64,000 nt of DNA from Serratia proteamaculans (GTDB taxonomy: Bacteria > Pseudomonadota > Gammaproteobacteria > Enterobacterales > Enterobacteriaceae): contig NZ_WBKI01000003.1 of NCBI RefSeq assembly GCF_008830365.1, positions 1-64,000 of the forward strand, written 5' to 3'. Shown here piece by piece: positions 50,267 through 60,627 of this stretch. Within the stretch, counting starts at the first letter, position 1; each line of letters begins with the position of its first letter. The notes beneath the pieces were generated by a model. The model worked only from the letters and a program-made list of their open reading frames with translations, did not search any database and was not told where the DNA came from. Made by a program: the position numbers and the translations under genes.

Positions 50267-51175
50267 TTAGAAATACCCTTGACGCTTTTTCAGCTCCATC
50301 GAGCCGGACTGATCGCGGTCGATCATCCGTCCCTGGCGCTCACTGGTGGTGGACACCAACATCTCTTCGATGATTTCCGGCAGCGTTTCGGCCTCGGACT
50401 CCACCGCTCCGGTCAGCGGCCAGCAACCCAGCGTGCGGAAACGCACCATGCGCTGGCTGATCACTTCACCCGGCTGCAGATCAATACGATCGTCGTCCAC
50501 CATCAGCAGCATGCCGTCGCGCTCTACCACCGGGCGTGGTTTCGCCAGGTACAACGGGATAATGTCGATCTTTTCCAGGAAGATATATTGCCAGATATCC
50601 AGCTCGGTCCAATTCGACAGCGGGAACACACGAATGCTCTCGCCCTTGTTAATCTGGCCGTTATAGTTGTGCCACAGTTCCGGACGCTGGTTCTTCGGAT
50701 CCCAGCGGTGAAAACGGTCGCGGAAAGAATAGATACGCTCTTTGGCGCGTGACTTCTCTTCGTCACGACGAGCACCACCAAAGGCGGCATCAAAACCGTA
50801 TTTGTTCAGCGCCTGCTTCAGGCCTTCGGTTTTCATGATATCAGTGTGCTTGGCACTGCCGTGAACGAACGGGTTGATGCCCATCGCCACGCCTTCCGGG
50901 TTTTTGTGGATCAGCAGTTCAAAACCGTATTCCTTCGCGGTGCGATCACGGAATTGGTACATTTCACTGAATTTCCAGCCGGTATCCACGTGCAGCAGAG
51001 GGAACGGCAGCGTGCCCGGGTAAAAGGCCTTACGCGCCAGGTGCAGCATCACGGAAGAGTCTTTACCGATGGAATAGAGCATCACCGGGTTGCCGAATTC
51101 AGCGGCGACTTCACGGATGATATGGATACTCTCCGCCTCCAATTGCCGCAAATGAGTGAGTCGTTTTTCGTCCAT
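50267..51175 (-). CDS. cysD: Sulfate adenylyltransferase subunit 2
   Basis: 302 aa. The catalytic subunit of ATP sulfurylase, with a PP-loop-like motif SIGKDSSVM (about 35-43) and the block [21 protein letters not shown]. It follows cysG by nine bases. Confidence 0.98.
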   Translation of the reverse strand: MDEKRLTHLRQLEAESIHIIREVAAEFGNPVMLYSIGKDSSVMLHLARKAFYPGTLPFPLLHVDTGWKFSEMYQFRDRTAKEYGFELLIHKNPEGVAMGINPFVHGSAKHTDIMKTEGLKQALNKYGFDAAFGGARRDEEKSRAKERIYSFRDRFHRWDPKNQRPELWHNYNGQINKGESIRVFPLSNWTELDIWQYIFLEKIDIIPLYLAKPRPVVERDGMLLMVDDDRIDLQPGEVISQRMVRFRTLGCWPLTGAVESEAETLPEIIEEMLVSTTSERQGRMIDRDQSGSMELKKRQGYF

Positions 51176-51184
51176 AACAGATCC

Positions 51185-52615
51185 TTAAGCCAAATTCACG
51201 ACGGCTGGGCGTGATACCCCTTCCGTCTGCGGTTGATGCCCAAACCAGGCGATTTGGTGATGTAACTCCACCACTTCGCCGATCACCAGCAGCGCCGGTA
51301 ACGGTGCCTGTTGAGCCAATTGTTCGAGTTGTTGCAGCGTACCGGTTTGCACCAGTTGGTCCGCACGCGTGCCGCGGCTGATGACCGCTACGGGCGTCGT
51401 GGCCGCGCGGCCGTGGGCTATCAGGCGCTGGCTAATATCCGCCGCCTTCATGGTGCCCATATAGATAGCCAGAGTCTGACGCGCACGCGCCAGGTCGGCC
51501 CAGTCCAGCCCATCGCCGTCGGGACGACAGTGACCGGTAATAAAGGTGACACTTTGTGCGTGATCGCGGTGCGTCAGCGGGATACCTGCATAGGCAGTAG
51601 CCCCGGCGGCAGCGGTCACACCCGGCACCACCTGGAACGGAATGCCTGCCGCAGCAGCCACCTGCAATTCTTCGCCACCCCGACCAAAGATAAAGGGATC
51701 GCCCCCCTTCAACCGCACCACACGCTTGCCCTGTTGCGCCAGTTCCACCAGCAGGCGGTTGGTTTCTTCCTGGATCACCGAATGCGCGCCGGCGCGTTTG
51801 CCCACGCAGATGCGTTCGGCATCGCGACGAACCAAATCAAGGATTTCATCGCTGACCAGATGGTCATACAGCACCACGTCGGCCTGCTGCATCACCTGCA
51901 GCCCGCGTAGGGTCAGTAACCCCACGTCGCCCGGCCCGGCGCCCACCAGCGAGATTTCTCCCTGAGTGCCTTCACTGCCCTGGACAAACTGCTGTAAGTC
52001 CTGCTCCAGTTGCCGTTCCGCCTCGGCAGTTTGGCCATTGGCCACCAGCGTTGCGAAACGGCCACCAAAGGTTTTTTCCCAAAAGCGCCGGCGTTCACCG
52101 ATCGCATTCAGCCGTTGTTTCACCTGCCCGCGCCAGCGCCCGGCGACCTCGGCCATCTGCCCCAGGCTGGCGGGCAACAAGGCTTCGAGTTTTTCACGCA
52201 GCATGCGCGCCAACACCGGCGCCTGGCCGCTGGAAGAGACGGCCACCACCAGGGGTGAACGGTCGATTATCGACGGGAAGATGAACGAGCAACGCGGCTG
52301 ATCGTCCACCACATTGGCCAGCACCCGGCGTTTGTCCGCTTCGGCAAACACCTCGGCGTTCAACGCATTGTCATCAGTGGCTGCAATCACCAGGAAAACA
52401 TCATCCAGTTGCTGAGCGACAAAAACTTGTCCCAGCCAGTGGACTTGCCCCTGCTGACGTAATTGTTCGAGTATCGGTGAGAGTGACTGCGCAACTATCC
52501 GTATTTCAGCCCCGGCGCGCAGGAGAAGATCAACTTTGCGCGCAGCCACTTCACCGCCGCCAACGACCAGCACCGGACGTTGTTTTAGGTCGGCAAATAT
52601 AGGTAGATAGTCCAC
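51185..52615 (-). CDS. cysG: Siroheme synthase CysG (SUMT + precorrin-2 dehydrogenase/ferrochelatase)
   Basis: 476 aa fusion. The N-terminal half (about 1-215) has the NAD-binding [11 protein letters not shown] and the dehydrogenase/ferrochelatase part; the C-terminal half (about 216-457) is uroporphyrinogen-III methyltransferase with [15 protein letters not shown] and [16 protein letters not shown]. It makes siroheme for CysI. In E. coli cysG is in the nir operon; here it leads the cysDNC operon, which ties cofactor supply to sulfate assimilation. Confidence 0.98.
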   Translation of the reverse strand: MDYLPIFADLKQRPVLVVGGGEVAARKVDLLLRAGAEIRIVAQSLSPILEQLRQQGQVHWLGQVFVAQQLDDVFLVIAATDDNALNAEVFAEADKRRVLANVVDDQPRCSFIFPSIIDRSPLVVAVSSSGQAPVLARMLREKLEALLPASLGQMAEVAGRWRGQVKQRLNAIGERRRFWEKTFGGRFATLVANGQTAEAERQLEQDLQQFVQGSEGTQGEISLVGAGPGDVGLLTLRGLQVMQQADVVLYDHLVSDEILDLVRRDAERICVGKRAGAHSVIQEETNRLLVELAQQGKRVVRLKGGDPFIFGRGGEELQVAAAAGIPFQVVPGVTAAAGATAYAGIPLTHRDHAQSVTFITGHCRPDGDGLDWADLARARQTLAIYMGTMKAADISQRLIAHGRAATTPVAVISRGTRADQLVQTGTLQQLEQLAQQAPLPALLVIGEVVELHHQIAWFGHQPQTEGVSRPAVVNLA

Positions 52616-52802
52616 AACAGCCTTTTCATCTATGCAGAAAGATACTGTGACTATACGGGCTGAGATTTAGCCTCTGAAATGACGAAAAGGAATGACTAGT
52701 GCAATAATGGAATAAGGCACGCCGCGTCAGGGTTTGCGGCGGTTTCACGCCCGGTATGGCCACAGCGATGAACCAGCCCAGGCAGGCGCCAGGGGGCGGA
52801 AG

Positions 52803-53075
52803 TTAAAACCAAAACTTCGCGGCAGTCATACACAGTCCGGCTACAACCAATATGGTGCTAACCATCCATTTGGTTTGATTAGTCATCTCTTTATGAACCA
52901 AACCGATCTCCCGATGCAGCAATCCCACTTCCTTATGCAAATCGCCTTTGGTAACAAACTCCACTGAACGCATAGTCAGCGTCGCTAAATCGGTTTTGAC
53001 CTGATTAAGAGTAAGTTCCACATACTCAGCTTTCTTCTTTATCAGGCAAAACCTGTTATCACACTTGTCCAACAT
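52803..53075 (-). CDS. Small heptad-repeat coiled-coil protein with C-terminal membrane anchor
   Basis: 90 aa from ATG 53075, chosen because GGAGAAACCCTG precedes it; the frame is open far upstream into iap but without a supported start. A coiled-coil region contains three seven-residue units LHKEVGL, LHREIGL and VHKEMTN (about 46-66), then a hydrophobic helix WMVSTILVVAGLCMTAA (70-86). The design resembles XhlA/Bdr/DUF1640-type proteins, but no family match is claimed. The function is unknown. It is convergent with nothing and lies between cysG and iap. Confidence 0.6.
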   Translation of the reverse strand: MLDKCDNRFCLIKKKAEYVELTLNQVKTDLATLTMRSVEFVTKGDLHKEVGLLHREIGLVHKEMTNQTKWMVSTILVVAGLCMTAAKFWF

Positions 53076-53351
53076 CAGGGTTTCTCCTTCGATCCGTATG
53101 AACCTTATCGCCGAATAATAAACCACATATTTTACATGGTTAAATACCGATTCCCGTAATATGCCCAGCATTTCGCAAAATGTGTTGCACGAACCCGGGA
53201 TCGATATCAATAGTTGCGCACAGCGCCGAAATTTTGCCTGCACAGCGTAAATTTCAGAGCGGAGGAAATTGTTTAATCTGCCGCCGAGTCTCATACTGAG
53301 AGCCGCAAAAAGAATCGGTATTACCGACATTAAAAAGAAGGATTTTTCGGT
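53076..53351. other. Intergenic region between the coiled-coil gene and iap
   Basis: About 275 bp with divergent promoters expected. No repeats or CRISPR units were seen, although iap borders a CRISPR locus in E. coli. Confidence 0.4.
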
Positions 53352-54425
53352 ATGTTTTCCCGCTTTTACCTGAAGACCGGCCTGCTGGTAGCAGTGCTTG
53401 GCGGTATTTTCAGCGTTTCGGCTGCCGCCCAGCCCGCGAAAGAGGCCCCAATGGGCAAATTCGCCGCCGATCAAATTCGTCATATTGCCACCTATTTCCC
53501 CGGCCGTATGGCAGGCAGCCCAGCCGAATTGCTCACCGCCGACTATCTGAACCAGCAGTTCAGCAAGATGGGGTATCAGAGCGATATCCGCAGTTTCAAT
53601 ACCCGGTATATCTACACCAGCAAAGACGGCAAGAAGAACTGGAATAACGTCACCGCCAGCTCGGTGATCGCCGCCAAAAATGGCAGTAATCCGCAGCAAA
53701 TCCTGATCGTCGCGCATTTTGATACCTATACGCCGAAGAGCGATGCCGATCTGGACAACAATCTCGGCGGCTTGACGCTACAGGGCGTCGATGACAATGC
53801 CTCTGGCGTTGGTGTGATGTTGGAGTTGGCGGAACGCCTGAAGAATATCCCCACGACTTACGGCCTGCGCTTTGTCGCCACCAGCGCCGAAGAGATCGGT
53901 TCGCTGGGTGCACAGAACTATTTGCAACGCATGAGCCCGGAAGAGAAACGTAATACGCTGCTGGTGATTAACCTCGATAGCCTGATTACCGGCGATCGCC
54001 TGTACTTCAATTCCGGTCTCAACACGCCGCCGAAACTGGCGAAACAGAGCCGCGATCGCGCGCTGGATATTGCCCATCGCTACGGTATCGCTGCCGCCAC
54101 TAACCCGGGCACTAAGGCACACCCAAAAGGCACCGGCTGCTGCTCCGATCAGGAAGTGTTTGATAAAGCCGGTATCCCGGTACTGGCCGTCGAAGCCACC
54201 AATTGGTCACTGGGTGATAAAGACGGCTATCAACAACGCGCCGTCAGTCCGCATTTCCCACAGGGCGTGAGCTGGCATCGCCCGCAGTACGATAACCTGC
54301 AATACCTGGAGCGTAATCTGCCAGGGCGAATCGACAAGCGCAGCCGCGAGAGCGTGCAGATCCTGTTGCCGCTGATCAAAGAGCTGGCACAGGCACACCC
54401 GATAAAAACACCCAAGAAGAAGTAG
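53352..54425 (+). CDS. iap: Aminopeptidase Iap (M28 family), periplasmic
   Basis: 357 aa (E. coli 345). The signal peptide (MFSRFYLKTGLLVAVLGGIFSVSAAAQ) is followed by a zinc M28 peptidase with VAHFDTY, DDNASGVGVMLELAE, TSAEEIGSLGA and the second His region VSPHFPQGVSWHRPQYDN. In E. coli Iap converts alkaline phosphatase isozymes by removing N-terminal Arg. It is convergent with cysH. Confidence 0.94.
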   Translation: MFSRFYLKTGLLVAVLGGIFSVSAAAQPAKEAPMGKFAADQIRHIATYFPGRMAGSPAELLTADYLNQQFSKMGYQSDIRSFNTRYIYTSKDGKKNWNNVTASSVIAAKNGSNPQQILIVAHFDTYTPKSDADLDNNLGGLTLQGVDDNASGVGVMLELAERLKNIPTTYGLRFVATSAEEIGSLGAQNYLQRMSPEEKRNTLLVINLDSLITGDRLYFNSGLNTPPKLAKQSRDRALDIAHRYGIAAATNPGTKAHPKGTGCCSDQEVFDKAGIPVLAVEATNWSLGDKDGYQQRAVSPHFPQGVSWHRPQYDNLQYLERNLPGRIDKRSRESVQILLPLIKELAQAHPIKTPKKK

Positions 54426-54444
54426 TCCGTAACAGAAATAACAA

Positions 54445-54466
54445 GGGCCCAGCAAATGCTGAGCCC
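54445..54466. terminator. Likely terminator between iap and cysH
   Basis: GGGC(C)CAGC and GCTGAGCCC form a stem around AAAT between the convergent genes. Pairing is imperfect and a T run is weak. Confidence 0.45.
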
Positions 54467-54486
54467 CTGGCCGGTTTAATAGGATA

Positions 54487-55221
54487 TTAGCCTTCGTGCA
54501 GGCCACACTCACGCTTCAGACCGAAGAAGCGGGTTTCTTCCTCGCTCATGCCCGGTTCCCATTTCTGCGTAGTATGGGTATCCCCTACCGACAGATAGCC
54601 TTGCTCCCACAACGGGTGGTAACTCAGGCCGTGCTCGGTGAGGTATTGATAAATTTTGCGGTTGTCCCAGTCGATAATCGGCAGGATCTTGAACACCCCG
54701 CGTTGTACCGCCAACACTGGCAAATGAGCGCGACTGCCAGATTGCTCACGGCGCAGGCCGGCGAACCAGGTCTGTCCGCCCAAAGTTTCCAGCGCGCGGT
54801 TCATCGGTTCAACCTTGTTAAGCTGGTTGTACTTCTCGATGCCCTCAACGCCCTGCTCCCACAGTTTGCCATAGCGTGCCTCCTGCCAGGCAGGCGACTG
54901 CTCGGCGCGGAACACCTGCAGGTTCAGCTTCAGTTTGTCAGCCAACTGGTCGATAAACTGATAGGTTTCCGGGAACAGATAGCCGGTATCGGTGAGGATC
55001 ACCGGGATATCCGGCTTGATCCGGGTTACCAGATGCAGGCACACCGCGGCCTGAATGCCAAAGCTTGAAGAGAGCACAAACTCGCCCGGCAGATGTTCCA
55101 GAGCCCATTCCACACGTTGCTCGGCAGAAAGGGTTTCCAACTGACCATTAACCACCGCCAGTGCCAACGCCTGCCCAGATTTGGGCAGCGCATTGAGCTC
55201 TGCCAGATTGAATTCAGCCAT
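54487..55221 (-). CDS. cysH: Phosphoadenosine phosphosulfate (PAPS) reductase
   Basis: 244 aa, the same length as E. coli CysH. It reduces PAPS to sulfite using thioredoxin; the C-terminal ECGLHEG holds the nucleophile Cys239. It lacks the Cys pair of APS reductases, so it is the PAPS type. It is the third gene of cysJIH. Confidence 0.98.
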   Translation of the reverse strand: MAEFNLAELNALPKSGQALALAVVNGQLETLSAEQRVEWALEHLPGEFVLSSSFGIQAAVCLHLVTRIKPDIPVILTDTGYLFPETYQFIDQLADKLKLNLQVFRAEQSPAWQEARYGKLWEQGVEGIEKYNQLNKVEPMNRALETLGGQTWFAGLRREQSGSRAHLPVLAVQRGVFKILPIIDWDNRKIYQYLTEHGLSYHPLWEQGYLSVGDTHTTQKWEPGMSEEETRFFGLKRECGLHEG

Positions 55222-55292
55222 GTTGCCTGCCTCCTGATGCTTGAATCATACCGCGCAGATCCAGCCCCCTGTAACAGCAGGGCCAAATGGCG

Positions 55293-57008
55293 TCAGTCCC
55301 AGAAATCCTGTGCCGGATCAACCACCGGCCGGACCACACCGGCGCGGATGGTGAAATCACCAAAGCCTTCGCCTGCCGTGCGCTCGGTGGCCCAACGGCC
55401 CACCAGTTGGTCAATCTCTCGCAGAATTTCTTCTTCGTTAATATTTTCTCGGTACATACGCGGTATACGCGTGCCTTCGCGGTTACCGCCCAAATGCAGG
55501 TTATAACGGCCAACCGCTTTACCCACCAGGCCAATCTCCGCCAGCAGCGCACGACCACAGCCATTCGGGCAGCCGGTGATGCGCAATACGATGTGCTCGT
55601 CCCCCACGCCGTGCCGATGCAGGATCCCTTCCACCTTGGTGACGAACTCCGGCAAGAAACGCTCGGCCTCCGCCATTGCCAACGGGCAGGTCGGGAAGGA
55701 TACGCAAGCCATCGAGTTTTGGCGCTGTACGCTGACCCCATCGTCGATCAGACCATGATCTCGCGCCAGAGCTTCGATCTTCGCCTTCTCGCTTTCCGGC
55801 ACGCCGGCGACGATCAGGTTCTGGTTGGCGGTCAGGCGGAAATCCCCTTTGTGGATCCGCGCGATCTCGGCAACGCCGGTTTTCAGCGGACGCCCCGGGT
55901 AATCCAATAACCGACCGTTCTCAATAAACAGCGTCAGGTGCCATTGGTTATCAATACCTTTCACCCAACCAATGCGATCGCCGCGACCGGTGAATTCGTA
56001 CGGGCGGATTGGCTCGAAAGTGATGCCTGCCCGTTTTTCCACTTCAGCACGGAAGGTGTCGACCCCGACGCGCTCCAGCGTATATTTGGTTTTGGCGTTC
56101 TTGCGATCGGTACGATTACCCCAGTCGCGTTGAGTGGTCACTACCGCTTCCGCGACGGCCAGCGTGTGTTCCAGCGGGATATAGCCGAATTCACTGGCCT
56201 GGCGGGCATAAGTTTTCTTGTTGCCGTGTTCAATCGACAAACCACCGCCCACCAGCAGGTTGAAGCCCACCAGCTTGCCGTTTTTGGCGATCGCAACGAA
56301 GTTCATGTCGTTAGCGTGCAGATCAACGTCATTCTGCGGCGGGATCACCACCGTGGTTTTAAATTTGCGCGGCAGATAGGTAGCACCGAGGATTGGCTCT
56401 TCGTCGGTGGTCGCCACTTTTTCCTGATCCAGCCACACTTCTGCATAAGCGCGGGTACGCGGTAGCAGGTGTTCAGAAATCTTCTTCGCCCACTCGTAGG
56501 CTTCCTGATGCAGCTCAGACTCTACCGGGTTGGAGGTACAAAGTACGTTGCGGTTGACGTCGTTGGCGGTAGCCAGTGCATCCAGGCCCAATCGGCCCAG
56601 CAGTTGGTGAACCGGCTTCACGTTGCCCTTCAAAATGCCATGGAACTGGAAGGTCTGACGGTTGGTGATACGAATGCTGCCGTAAAGCGTGCTTTCCTGC
56701 GCAAACTTATCAATGCCCAGCCACTGCTGCGGGGAAATAATCCCCCCCGGCAGACGGCAACGCAGCATCATCGCGTGGCGCGGCTCCAGCTTCTGCTCGG
56801 CACGTTCGGCACGAATATCACGGTCGTCCTGCTGGTACATGCCGTGAAAACGGATCAGCAGGAAGTTGTCACCGGTAAAACCGCCGGTCAGGCCGTCCTT
56901 CAAATCTTCAGCGATGGTGCCGCGCAGGAAGTTACTTTCTTTCTTCAAACGCTCGGCATCGGCCAATTTGCCTTCAACCACCAGAGGCCCCGGGTGTTTA
57001 TCACTCAT
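55293..57008 (-). CDS. cysI: Sulfite reductase hemoprotein beta subunit
   Basis: 571 aa (E. coli 570). It reduces sulfite to sulfide with siroheme and a [4Fe-4S] cluster, whose ligands are in CVSFPTC (near 435-441) and CPNGC (near 480-484). The ATG overlaps the cysJ stop by one base. CysI and CysJ form the complex. Confidence 0.98.
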   Translation of the reverse strand: MSDKHPGPLVVEGKLADAERLKKESNFLRGTIAEDLKDGLTGGFTGDNFLLIRFHGMYQQDDRDIRAERAEQKLEPRHAMMLRCRLPGGIISPQQWLGIDKFAQESTLYGSIRITNRQTFQFHGILKGNVKPVHQLLGRLGLDALATANDVNRNVLCTSNPVESELHQEAYEWAKKISEHLLPRTRAYAEVWLDQEKVATTDEEPILGATYLPRKFKTTVVIPPQNDVDLHANDMNFVAIAKNGKLVGFNLLVGGGLSIEHGNKKTYARQASEFGYIPLEHTLAVAEAVVTTQRDWGNRTDRKNAKTKYTLERVGVDTFRAEVEKRAGITFEPIRPYEFTGRGDRIGWVKGIDNQWHLTLFIENGRLLDYPGRPLKTGVAEIARIHKGDFRLTANQNLIVAGVPESEKAKIEALARDHGLIDDGVSVQRQNSMACVSFPTCPLAMAEAERFLPEFVTKVEGILHRHGVGDEHIVLRITGCPNGCGRALLAEIGLVGKAVGRYNLHLGGNREGTRIPRMYRENINEEEILREIDQLVGRWATERTAGEGFGDFTIRAGVVRPVVDPAQDFWD

Positions 57009-58807
57009 CAGTAAACATCTCGCTGATAACGGCGCTCAAGGCGCAGCTCACTTAAAAATTCATCCGCCAGCTCGGCATCCATACCACCGTGCTCGGCCAC
57101 CAGTTCCAGTAATGTATTTTCCACGTCCTTCGCCATGCGGTTTGCATCGCCACAGACATAAATGTGTGCGCCTTCCTGGATCCAACGCCACACTTCCGCG
57201 CCCTGTTCGCGCAGTTTGTCTTGCACGTAGACTTTATGTTGCTGGTCGCGTGACCAGGCCAGATCGATGCGGGTCAGCAGGCCGTCCTTCACATAGCGCT
57301 GCCATTCGACCTGATACAGGAAATCCTCGGTAAAGTGCGGGTTGCCGAAGAACAGCCAGTTCTTACCACCGGCACCGTCAGCATCACGCTGCTGCATAAA
57401 GGCACGGAACGGCGCAATGCCGGTACCCGGACCAATCATGATCACCGGCGTTTCCGGGTTGACCGGCAAACGGAAGTTGTCGTTATGTTCGATGAAGACC
57501 CGCAGGTCGCCATCCTCTTCCAGACGATCGGCCAGGAAACTGGAGGCGCCACCGGCACGTTCGCGGCCGTCGATATCGTAGCGCACCACACCGACGGTAA
57601 CGTGCACTTCGTTTTCGTTCTCAGCCTGCGAGGAAGCGATGGAATACAGACGCGGAGTCAGCGGACGCAGTAAAGCAATCAACTGTTCGGCGTTAAGATC
57701 GGCCGGGGCCTGACGCACCATGTCGACAATCGGCGTGTTGTGCGCGTAATGCTGCAGCGCCGCTTTATCCGCCAGCAGGCCGATCAACTTCTCATCACGC
57801 GACAGGGCCGCGTATTTGTCGACAATCAGCGTGGTGTTCTGCGTCAGCTCAAAATGGCTGCGCAACGCTTGCGCCAGCGGCAAGGTTTTGCCTTCCACTT
57901 CCACCGACTCGTCGCCTTTCAGCCACAGCAGCTGCACCAGCTCATCCACCAGCGCAGGATCGTTATCGAACCAGACGCCCAGCGCGTCACCCGGTCGGTA
58001 ACGCAAGCCAGAATCGCCCAGGTCGATCTCGATATGGCGCACGTCTTTGTCTGACGCACGGCCGGTAATTTTTTGCTTCACTGCCAGTTGCGCGGTCAGC
58101 GGCTGTTCTTTGCTGTATGGGCTGCTGTCGAGCAGATCAACCGCGCCGCTGGCAAGCTGGCCCGGTGCAGCGTTTTCAGCCGGGGCACGTGCTTTCAGCA
58201 CTTCCACTACCTGTTTACGCCAGGCCGTGGCCAGTTCCTGATATTCCACGTCGGCGTCAACCCGCTCGACCAGGCGCTCGGCACCCAGTTCGGCCAGTTT
58301 GCCGTCGAAGTCTTTCCCCGACTGACAGAAGTTTTCGTAGGAAGTATCCCCCAACCCGAATACCGCAAAAGCGGTCTCGTTGAGTTTGGGTGCTTTCTTT
58401 GAGAACAGGAATTTATGCAGCGCAACCGCCTCTTCCGCCGGATCACCTTCTCCCTGCGTGGAGGCGACGATCACCAGCAAACGTTCCTGGGCAATTTGCT
58501 TGAACTTGTAGTCACCGGCGTTCACCAGAGTGACGCTCAATTTGGCGGCCAACAGATCGTCACGCAGCTGTTCTGCCAGACGGCGTGCATTACCGGTTTG
58601 CGACGCGGAGATCAGCGTGATGCTGGCGGCAGCCGAGGCCACCGGCGCAATGGCTACGGTGCCAGGCTGTTGATTGACCATTCCCCAGAAATAACCTGAC
58701 AGCCACGCCAGCTGCGTTGGTGAATATTCACCAATCGCCGCCTGCAGGCGCGCCAGCTGTTCGGGCGTCAGCGGGAGCAAAGATGTTGGAGGTGCCTGAG
58801 TCGTCAT
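57008..58807 (-). CDS. cysJ: Sulfite reductase flavoprotein alpha subunit
   Basis: 599 aa, the same length as E. coli CysJ. It passes NADPH electrons via FAD and FMN to CysI. A flavodoxin-like domain (about 60-200, [27 protein letters not shown]), FAD domain with RLYSIASS and NADPH domain with [16 protein letters not shown] are visible. First gene of cysJIH. Confidence 0.98.
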   Translation of the reverse strand: MTTQAPPTSLLPLTPEQLARLQAAIGEYSPTQLAWLSGYFWGMVNQQPGTVAIAPVASAAASITLISASQTGNARRLAEQLRDDLLAAKLSVTLVNAGDYKFKQIAQERLLVIVASTQGEGDPAEEAVALHKFLFSKKAPKLNETAFAVFGLGDTSYENFCQSGKDFDGKLAELGAERLVERVDADVEYQELATAWRKQVVEVLKARAPAENAAPGQLASGAVDLLDSSPYSKEQPLTAQLAVKQKITGRASDKDVRHIEIDLGDSGLRYRPGDALGVWFDNDPALVDELVQLLWLKGDESVEVEGKTLPLAQALRSHFELTQNTTLIVDKYAALSRDEKLIGLLADKAALQHYAHNTPIVDMVRQAPADLNAEQLIALLRPLTPRLYSIASSQAENENEVHVTVGVVRYDIDGRERAGGASSFLADRLEEDGDLRVFIEHNDNFRLPVNPETPVIMIGPGTGIAPFRAFMQQRDADGAGGKNWLFFGNPHFTEDFLYQVEWQRYVKDGLLTRIDLAWSRDQQHKVYVQDKLREQGAEVWRWIQEGAHIYVCGDANRMAKDVENTLLELVAEHGGMDAELADEFLSELRLERRYQRDVY

Positions 58808-59244
58808 TGCAGTACTTATTTCCTATACTTGGCACCTATCCAGCCAGGTGCTCGCCAATGTCAGTCGCTGTCTTTTCGTTCAGTCCGTGGTGCTGAAAAG
58901 ATCAGGATAGTTTGTAAGGTTACCGAGCAGATTAGCAACGATTAAATAAGGGATAGCCATAAATAATAACTAAAATGACTAAGCGGTTTTTCTGGTAAGG
59001 GTTAGCAGTTAAAGCGTTAAGGTATATTTTTTATCCATATGAAAATAAAGATGTTTTTTTGAAGCTTATTGAATGACTCGTATTTACCACTCATTACCCC
59101 AACCGATAGGTCTATCCGCGACCAAACAAAAAAAGTGTTAAGACCGCTTTGCCGCGGCTGGCAGTAGACCAAAGCAGTATAAATGGCAAGCAGGCTCCAT
59201 TTCCGGTAAACTTCGGCGGTTTTTGAGTCAATGAGGCCGTAATA
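58808..59244. other. Intergenic region between cysJ and queD
   Basis: About 437 bp, AT-rich at 58920-59060, where cysJ control sites for CysB would be expected. GCACCT (58832-58837) and AGGTGC (58846-58851) form a small inverted repeat in the cysJ leader. No riboswitch was recognised ahead of queD. Confidence 0.4.
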
Positions 59245-59604
59245 ATGGCAACCACGCTGTTTAAAGATTTTCAGTTTGAAGCCGCACACCGCTTGCCGAA
59301 CGTCGCGGAGGGCCATAAATGTGGTCGTCTACACGGGCATTCGTTTATGGTGCGTCTGGAAGTGACCGGTGAAGTCGATGCACACACCGGTTGGGTGATG
59401 GATTTCGCCGAGCTTAAAGCCGTGTTCTCCCCTATCTGGGAGCGCCTGGATCACAATTATCTAAACGATATTCCAGGATTGGAAAATCCCACCAGCGAAG
59501 TTCTCGCCGCCTGGATTTGGCAGCAGCTCAAACCCCAGTTGCCGGAACTGACTGCGGTGATGGTGAAAGAAACCTGTACCGCGGGATGTGTGTATAAAGG
59601 TTAA
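59245..59604 (+). CDS. queD: 6-carboxy-5,6,7,8-tetrahydropterin synthase QueD
   Basis: 119 aa PTPS-fold enzyme of preQ0/queuosine synthesis. His15, His30 and His32 ([15 protein letters not shown]) bind zinc, and Cys26 is the probable nucleophile. It lies next to queE, the following enzyme, in convergent orientation. Confidence 0.97.
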   Translation: MATTLFKDFQFEAAHRLPNVAEGHKCGRLHGHSFMVRLEVTGEVDAHTGWVMDFAELKAVFSPIWERLDHNYLNDIPGLENPTSEVLAAWIWQQLKPQLPELTAVMVKETCTAGCVYKG

Positions 59605-59609
59605 AGAAA

Positions 59610-59635
59610 GGGCGCCGATGGCGCCCTGAGTTTTA
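59610..59635. terminator. Terminator between queD and queE
   Basis: GGGCGCC (59610-59616) and GGCGCCC (59620-59626) with a 3-nt loop, followed by TGAGTTTT, directly behind the queD stop and before the convergent queE stop. Confidence 0.75.
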
Positions 59636-60304
59636 AGCGATGTTCAGATATTTATGGGTCTGCATCGACAGGCGCCAGTTGCGCGCAATGCAGGTTTCAA
59701 TACACAGGCGGGTCGCCTCATCCTTCTGACTGATCGGCTGCAACGCGATAATCCGCGGTTTCTCATCATGCAGCGTCGCCAGCAGCGCATCCAGCGCTTC
59801 AATATCACGCTCACGTCCGACCGGATGCTTTACTTCATCGGCGCGTTGCAAAGCCTGGCTCAGCACCTTCATGCCACCGCGCATATTCACCTTGGGTGAA
59901 ACCGTTACCCAGGTTTTCGCCGAGCATTGGATCTCGTGGGTGCCGCTGGTTTCAATCTGGCAACCGTAGCCGTGCTCTTCGAGTAATTCAGTCAGCGGAG
60001 TCAGATCGTAAATGCAGGGTTCACCGCCGGTGATCACCACGTGGCGAGCGGTGTAGCCTTGTTGGCGAATGACCGCCAGTAACTGCTCGGCGCTGGCGCT
60101 GCCCCAGGCGTCGCTCTCTTCGGTTTTCACCAAAATCCGTTGCATATCAACTTCCCGATTGGCTTCCTTTTCCCAGGTATGTTTGGTATCGCACCAGCTG
60201 CATCCTACCGGGCAGCCCTGCAGGCGGATAAAAATGGCCGGAACGCCGGTAAAAAAGCCTTCGCCCTGCAAGGTTTGGAACATTTCATTAATCGGGTACT
60301 GCAT
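59633..60304 (-). CDS. queE: 7-carboxy-7-deazaguanine synthase QueE
   Basis: 223 aa, the same length as E. coli QueE. A radical SAM enzyme with the CX3CX2C cluster motif Cys31, Cys35, Cys38 (GCPVGCSWC) and VVITGGEP. It makes CDG from the QueD product. Confidence 0.97.
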   Translation of the reverse strand: MQYPINEMFQTLQGEGFFTGVPAIFIRLQGCPVGCSWCDTKHTWEKEANREVDMQRILVKTEESDAWGSASAEQLLAVIRQQGYTARHVVITGGEPCIYDLTPLTELLEEHGYGCQIETSGTHEIQCSAKTWVTVSPKVNMRGGMKVLSQALQRADEVKHPVGRERDIEALDALLATLHDEKPRIIALQPISQKDEATRLCIETCIARNWRLSMQTHKYLNIA

Positions 60305-60627
60305 CGGTATCTCAATCTGGAAAGGTAAAAAGGGATTATCGCAGATTCCAGCCCGGCGACCAAACGGGCGAAATTGTATTAAATTTTATCCACCGCTCGG
60401 CGGGCAGCCGATCTCACCGGCTATCGGCTTCATTTAATTCACTTACTGGGCCATACCCTGCCGCTGACGATGTAATCTGCTTCGCAAAAACAACATTTAT
60501 TTAACGTATAAGATGAAAATATTTGACATAAACCGCCTGCGCGCAGATGTATATACAGGCAAGCACAAGCCGGACGCCAGTTTCGGCGGTTCATCCACCA
60601 CAATCACATCTGCGTTTAGAGGGTGCC
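60305..60627. other. Intergenic region between queE and the AAHS transporter gene
   Basis: About 320 bp. A TTGACA hexamer (60523-60528) and a TGTATATACA palindrome (60548-60557) lie ahead of the MFS gene. Otherwise nothing was recognised. Confidence 0.45.
60548..60557. promoter_or_regulatory. TGTA-N2-TACA operator ahead of the AAHS transporter
   Basis: Perfect 10-bp palindrome TGTATATACA, 71 bp before the start and 19 bp after a TTGACA. Its core equals the centre of the larger palindrome upstream of hutU (TGTA-N2-TACA), a form used by GntR/HutC-type repressors. Confidence 0.5.

Noticed and set aside
53076-53351. Possible CRISPR next to iap
   Set aside because: No regularly spaced repeats and no cas genes on either side.
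52803-53717. Long 304-codon reading of the coiled-coil gene
   Set aside because: The N-terminal two thirds are antisense to iap or in intergenic DNA; the Shine-Dalgarno supports the short start at 53075.
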